DNA from: Dialister sp. UBA734
GTDB lineage: Bacteria; Bacillota; Negativicutes; Veillonellales; Dialisteraceae
Assembly: GCA_002297935.1 (NCBI GenBank)
Contig: DBLC01000163.1
Coordinates: 11,233 to 20,440 of the forward strand
DNA length: 9,208 nucleotides
Direction: 5' to 3'
Below, one piece after another: positions 6,229 through 9,208 of this stretch; within the stretch, counting starts at the first letter, position 1, and every line of letters begins with the position of its first letter. A program made the position numbers and the translations under genes. Below the pieces are notes generated by a model. It did not search any database and had not been told where the DNA came from. It saw only the letters and a list, made by a program, of their open reading frames with translations.

Positions 6229-8706
6229 TTATTTTTCCGTATCTCTCATGCGATAAATCACCAGCCGAAGAGCGGCTTCCAGTTCCACTGGATCTTTTCC
6301 TTCCGACCGCCTCCACTGGTACATCCATTTCCGTATGTCTTCATAATGGGCTTTTTCTTCTTCTGTCACGTTCTTCCCTACCGGTTCCAGTCTTGCCAGC
6401 ATATAGGCAAAGCGAGCCAGATTGAGAGATGGGCCGGACAGCAATTCCATCATCCGATAGAGAAGAGATTTCCCGACAACGATACGGCCCTGTCTTTCTT
6501 CTGTATCATTGATGCCTGCCAATATCATATGTTGGAGCAGGAAATGTAACTTTTCGCCCCATACCTTTTCTTTAAATTCCGTCCATGAGAAAACCGGCGT
6601 CCCTTTCTGCTCTGCCGCATCGGTGCCAAAGAGAGCGATACGGTCCTTTTCTTTTCCTTTCGCCAAATCTTCCAAGGTTCCTGTTTCTTGGGCCATACGA
6701 ATCACCGGGTAACTGGGCGAGAAAAGTCCAAGCCCAGCAGAGAAAGACAATTTCCCATTGGTATAATGGCGGAATGTCTCCCGAAGGTCTACGGCCGTCT
6801 CGAGCAAATCATCCCAAGCCCCCACAAGAAATACATCATCCCCACCGGCATAGACCACATGGATGATTCGGTTCTTTTCCTTTTCATGAAACAGATAGAA
6901 TGGCTTCTGCCCTTCCGGTAACCGTTTGGCGCAAATATCGGAAATGCATTTGGAGAAAAACATAGACAAATTCCGCGAAAGAGCGGCATAACGAGATAAG
7001 GTCCGGTAATTTTCCTGGAACCCAGCCATGAAGAGAGCCCCCAGCCAATCCACGTCGGCCCGAAGTACCCCCAATCGCTGGATCCCCTTTTCATCCAGGC
7101 TGCCGCCAGCGCATTGGGCCATTTCCTTGAAATCCAAGGCTTCTCCCGATGCATTCCGGCAAACATAGTCTCCCACCCAAAGCCGAGTCCCAATGAAAGC
7201 CCCTGTGGTGGAATCGTTCTTGCTGTACACCCGGTGCAGTGCCCCCTGTTTCTTCAGGTCCGCTTCCCTGGTGATGGCCTTCAAGTAGCACGGTCCAAAG
7301 GGGGAAGGCAAAGAAATAGAATTTCCTACCGGTTCAGAAAGGATAGCAAAAAGAGATTTCCTCTCAATAATGTCTTTCCCCAAGGCATACATGCCATTGC
7401 ACTGGGGACATACTTGCATCGGTTCCTGGTCCTCATCGGTATCCTTGATGGCCAAATAATCGGACAATTCCGACTCTTTCACAGACCGATGACAAAGCCC
7501 GCATTCTCTAAGGCCCGCTTCCATCTGGTTCAGCTCACTATGCTCATCGGTCAAGAGAGAAACCATAGATGCCTCATAGCGATTCTGTTTTTTCTTCGCA
7601 ATGACCGCATTCACCCGACGGAACATATTCTCCCTATCGCTGCTTTCCTGCCGCAGCTCCTCGGCAGACACAGGAACCCAGCCGGCAGCAATATACAAAG
7701 ACGTCCCATAGAGATGGAGCAATTCTTCATTCACATGGCGGAATCCCTCCTCTAGAATCTGCTTTGTCTCCTCTGTATTATCGGCCAGCATATAGAAATG
7801 ACCGCCGCCGGAATAAATCAGATTGGCCCGAGAAAGTTCCAACCGGTCCAGGATCTCATCGATGATATTTTCCAAGACCATCTGTAAATAGAAGGACCGC
7901 CCGCGGAGCATACGCAATGCGCCTTTGGTGGGCACTCGATAAATAAATTTCTGAATGCCAGAAAAATCACCGGAAATAAAGAGCATGGTATCTTCCTTCC
8001 GATGGACCTCCCGGCCAGTCACGCAAAACTCTTTGTAATCTGCTATGCCCTGTTGCTGCATGTACCGAAGCAAAGAAGACGCCACTGCAGCGGTCATTTT
8101 CACATGGTCATAGAGAGAAATATCACAAATCTCCCCTGTCGCTGTACTGGATGGCACATAGGAAAGGGTGTCTTCCAAGATACGAAGCAGTTCATTTCCC
8201 TTCATATCTGGCGGTGCTTTCCGCTGGAAATTATTTTCCAAACTTTTCTCAATGGCACTATAGGCCCCTGGGGTTCCTGAATGGCGAGACGAACCTACCG
8301 GATAATTGGGCGCTGCCTTGGCATCCAACAATTTCAAAGGGAAATAGGAAGGCTTCCCTTCCACATCGATGGCATTGAACACATTTTCCAAACTCAACGT
8401 GGGATCAAAGCCCCATTCCGTAGTACCATTCTTTCTGCGATCCACCCCGGCCGCGATATTATCCGCCTCATCCACCACATAGGCCAAATCATCCACTGGA
8501 AGACCAGCGGCTTTGAGTTCTCTCTCATGATGGTACTTGACACATCGCAAAATCTGCTTTCCGCTCTCTGATTCATGACAAAAAGGGTACAAAAAATCAG
8601 AGCCAAGAATGGAGTGGGTCTTCCGCTCCCTGTCAGCTCTGTAGCAAATCTTCCCGATATCATGTAGGAGCGAAGCAATGGTTACAATTTGTAAAGAACT
8701 GCTCAT
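6229..8706 (-). CDS. cas10: Cas10/Csm1, cyclic oligoadenylate synthase and HD nuclease
   Basis: Cas10 is the large signature subunit. On target RNA binding its palm makes cyclic oligoadenylate from ATP and its HD domain cuts single-stranded DNA. The 825-aa protein has the expected order. LLHDIGK (13-19) is the HD site, with DEADNIA (79-85) further on. SGDFSGIQKFIY (245-256) opens the first palm. A zinc ribbon has C402/C405 and C433/C436. The second palm has LRADVDWLGALF (548-559) and GGDD (621-624), followed by a C-terminal helical domain. Both active sites are intact, so DNase and signalling activities are predicted. I start at the ATG at 8706, which has GAGGTGA (8711-8717) upstream. An in-frame TTG at 8721 would place this Shine-Dalgarno sequence inside the gene. 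It is first in the operon, behind a long 5' region. Confidence 0.97.
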   Translation of the reverse strand: MSSSLQIVTIASLLHDIGKICYRADRERKTHSILGSDFLYPFCHESESGKQILRCVKYHHERELKAAGLPVDDLAYVVDEADNIAAGVDRRKNGTTEWGFDPTLSLENVFNAIDVEGKPSYFPLKLLDAKAAPNYPVGSSRHSGTPGAYSAIEKSLENNFQRKAPPDMKGNELLRILEDTLSYVPSSTATGEICDISLYDHVKMTAAVASSLLRYMQQQGIADYKEFCVTGREVHRKEDTMLFISGDFSGIQKFIYRVPTKGALRMLRGRSFYLQMVLENIIDEILDRLELSRANLIYSGGGHFYMLADNTEETKQILEEGFRHVNEELLHLYGTSLYIAAGWVPVSAEELRQESSDRENMFRRVNAVIAKKKQNRYEASMVSLLTDEHSELNQMEAGLRECGLCHRSVKESELSDYLAIKDTDEDQEPMQVCPQCNGMYALGKDIIERKSLFAILSEPVGNSISLPSPFGPCYLKAITREADLKKQGALHRVYSKNDSTTGAFIGTRLWVGDYVCRNASGEALDFKEMAQCAGGSLDEKGIQRLGVLRADVDWLGALFMAGFQENYRTLSRYAALSRNLSMFFSKCISDICAKRLPEGQKPFYLFHEKEKNRIIHVVYAGGDDVFLVGAWDDLLETAVDLRETFRHYTNGKLSFSAGLGLFSPSYPVIRMAQETGTLEDLAKGKEKDRIALFGTDAAEQKGTPVFSWTEFKEKVWGEKLHFLLQHMILAGINDTEERQGRIVVGKSLLYRMMELLSGPSLNLARFAYMLARLEPVGKNVTEEEKAHYEDIRKWMYQWRRSEGKDPVELEAALRLVIYRMRDTEK

Positions 8707-8956
8707 TGGATCACCTCGCAATACAACGAATGGAAATTCCTATAAGATTGTGTAGTCACGACGCTTTTCCCGATAGAAAAAGAGGAAATCGTCGAAGTGA
8801 ATGGTTGTCGGTTCATTCAATGGGATAGAAATATAAACTATCACCCCAAATTCTGCATTTTCCTTGTTGTTGGTTGTCGGTTGTTGGTTATTTGAGCTTC
8901 AATACCCCGCCCTGTTTCCAATACAAGCCAATGGATAACTGCATTTATGAACAAAC
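8707..8956 (-). promoter_or_regulatory. Long 5' untranslated region of the cas operon
   Basis: No gene is visible between the cas10 start and the candidate promoter. The stretch holds the cas10 Shine-Dalgarno sequence (8711-8717) and three whole 7-bp repeats plus one imperfect unit (8866-8893). It also has two short inverted repeats: GATAG at 8824-8828 with CTATC at 8838-8842, and TGAATG at 8798-8803 with CATTCA at 8814-8819. A further weak -10-like TATATT lies in the loop of the first inverted repeat on the minus strand. I recognise no known riboswitch. Confidence 0.4.
8866..8893. repeat. 7-bp tandem repeat patch upstream of cas10
   Basis: The plus strand reads GTTGTTG, GTTGTCG, GTTGTTG, then an imperfect GTTATTT. 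A two-unit remnant, GTTGTCG followed by GTTCATT, lies at 8804-8817. The unit length matches the patches around csm6 but the sequence differs, so common origin is not certain. Confidence 0.55.
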
Positions 8957-8973
8957 ATTATATGATGATTATA
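8957..8973 (-). promoter_or_regulatory. Candidate promoter of the cas operon (two -10 boxes)
   Basis: On the minus strand there are two perfect TATAAT hexamers, at 8968-8973 and 8957-8962, in an AT-rich stretch just downstream of the hairpin terminator. No good TTGACA-like -35 box lies 16-18 nt upstream of either; that space is partly occupied by the hairpin arm. Placement between a terminator and the first cas gene is what supports the call. Transcripts from here would carry about 240 nt before cas10. Confidence 0.5.
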
Positions 8974-8987
8974 ACACAACTTTTAAA

Positions 8988-9039
8988 ACTATGGCCCATG
9001 AATGACTTTTTTCTTACAAAGTCATTCATGGGCCATAGT
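8988..9039 (-). terminator. Perfect 22-bp hairpin, probable rho-independent terminator
   Basis: The arms are 8988-9009 (starting ACTATGGCCC) and 9018-9039, perfectly complementary over 22 bp, with an 8-nt loop. On the minus strand the stem is followed by TTTTAAAAG, a short U-run. It sits directly after the degenerate terminal CRISPR repeat and before the candidate cas promoter, so it would end array transcription coming from the right and insulate the cas operon. On the plus strand the following bases CTTTGTC are a poor U-tract. A bidirectional role is possible but weaker. Confidence 0.75.
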
Positions 9040-9062
9040 CTTTGTCATAGGTGGATATAGAG

Positions 9063-9156
9063 TTTGTTGTCCCCATGGTTGAGGTACTTTTTTCAATATA
9101 CGATGCTAAAGCAAAGAGCGAAGTGGAGAGAAAGATAGTTTTCGTCCCCATGATTG
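9063..9156 (-). CRISPR. Leader-distal end of a CRISPR array: degenerate repeat, one spacer, partial repeat
   Basis: 9063-9097 matches the array repeat at 28 of 35 positions and keeps the CTTTTTTCAAT end. Differences are at repeat positions 1, 4, 6, 16, 20, 23 and 24. Degeneracy is normal for the last, leader-distal repeat. 9098-9137 is a 40-nt spacer. 9138-9156 is identical to repeat positions 1-19 and then stops at an IS end. Orientation is the same as the large array. No leader and no newer spacers are present on this side within the window. Position 27 is T, as in the three leftmost repeats of the large array. Confidence 0.92.
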
Positions 9157-9208
9157 CACTGTTGTTAAGTTAAAGATTTACGTTAGTAGGTATGATTTCG
9201 CTGGAAGT
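9157..9208. mobile_element. Probable insertion sequence terminus, right edge
   Basis: From 9157 the sequence departs from the CRISPR repeat with CACTGTTGTTAAGTTAAAG. The first 23 bases are an inverted copy, 20 of 23, of the left window edge. The remaining 29 bases would be the interior of the element and contain no readable gene portion. Repeat positions 12-19 (CATGATTG) are present both here and at the left junction, which fits an 8-bp target duplication. The IS family is undetermined. Confidence 0.7.

Noticed and set aside
6103..6549. A 148-codon plus-strand open frame across the csm2-cas10 junction
   Set aside because: It is antisense to two firm genes, and its hydrophobic composition reflects the complementary coding strand.
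7114..7755. A 213-codon plus-strand open frame and several other plus-strand frames opposite cas10
   Set aside because: They are antisense to a well-supported cas10 with intact motifs, lack convincing Shine-Dalgarno sequences and have no recognisable domains.
8707..8721. TTG start five codons upstream of the chosen cas10 start
   Set aside because: The Shine-Dalgarno sequence GAGGTGA lies inside this extension and is properly spaced for the ATG at 8706.

Overview
The window holds an almost self-contained type III-A (Csm) CRISPR-Cas locus. Every gene is on the minus strand. In transcription order they are cas10/csm1, csm2, csm3, csm4, csm5, cas6 and csm6, packed from 8706 down to 823 with overlapping or nearly touching ends. 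All visible catalytic motifs are intact: the HD and GGDD motifs of Cas10, the catalytic Asp of Csm3, the Gly-rich loop of Cas6, and the CARF and HEPN motifs of Csm6. No cas1 or cas2 is present. Strong AGGAGG-type ribosome-binding sites, Csm proteins of streptococcal/clostridial type and mid-range GC suggest a Firmicute, perhaps a member of the Negativicutes. The genus is not resolved and this is a weak inference.

Layout, left to right: 1-23 is one end of a probable insertion sequence (IS). 24-641 is a CRISPR array of one partial and eight full 35-nt repeats with eight spacers of 37-42 nt. 642-822 is the probable array leader. 823-8706 is the cas operon. 8707-8956 is a long 5' untranslated region with two perfect -10 boxes just upstream of it. 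8988-9039 is a perfect 22-bp hairpin, probably a terminator. 9063-9156 is the tail of an array (degenerate terminal repeat, one spacer, first 19 nt of a repeat). 9157-9208 is another IS end. Three patches of 7-bp tandem repeats lie after csm6, between cas6 and csm6, and in the cas10 5' region.

Read on the minus strand the repeats end in GGGGACGAAAAC. This gives an 8-nt crRNA 5' tag, ACGAAAAC, close to the Staphylococcus epidermidis tag, so arrays and cas genes are probably transcribed the same way. Cas6 would cut the precursor at the CCCC/GGGG hairpin. Cas10-Csm2-5 would carry the crRNA, Csm3 would cut target RNA, Cas10 would make cyclic oligoadenylate and degrade DNA, and Csm6 would be switched on as an RNase.

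The most striking observation is at the edges. The left array has a leader but no terminal repeat or terminator, and stops at an IS end at repeat position 12. The right remnant has a terminal repeat and terminator but no leader, and stops at an IS end at repeat position 19. The two repeat halves share the 8 bp CATGATTG, as expected for the target duplication of a single IS insertion. Joined through one IS they rebuild one normal array. The 9.2 kb may therefore be a circle or a tandem duplication, or else a CRISPR-Cas locus bracketed by two IS copies inserted at the same point of the repeat.
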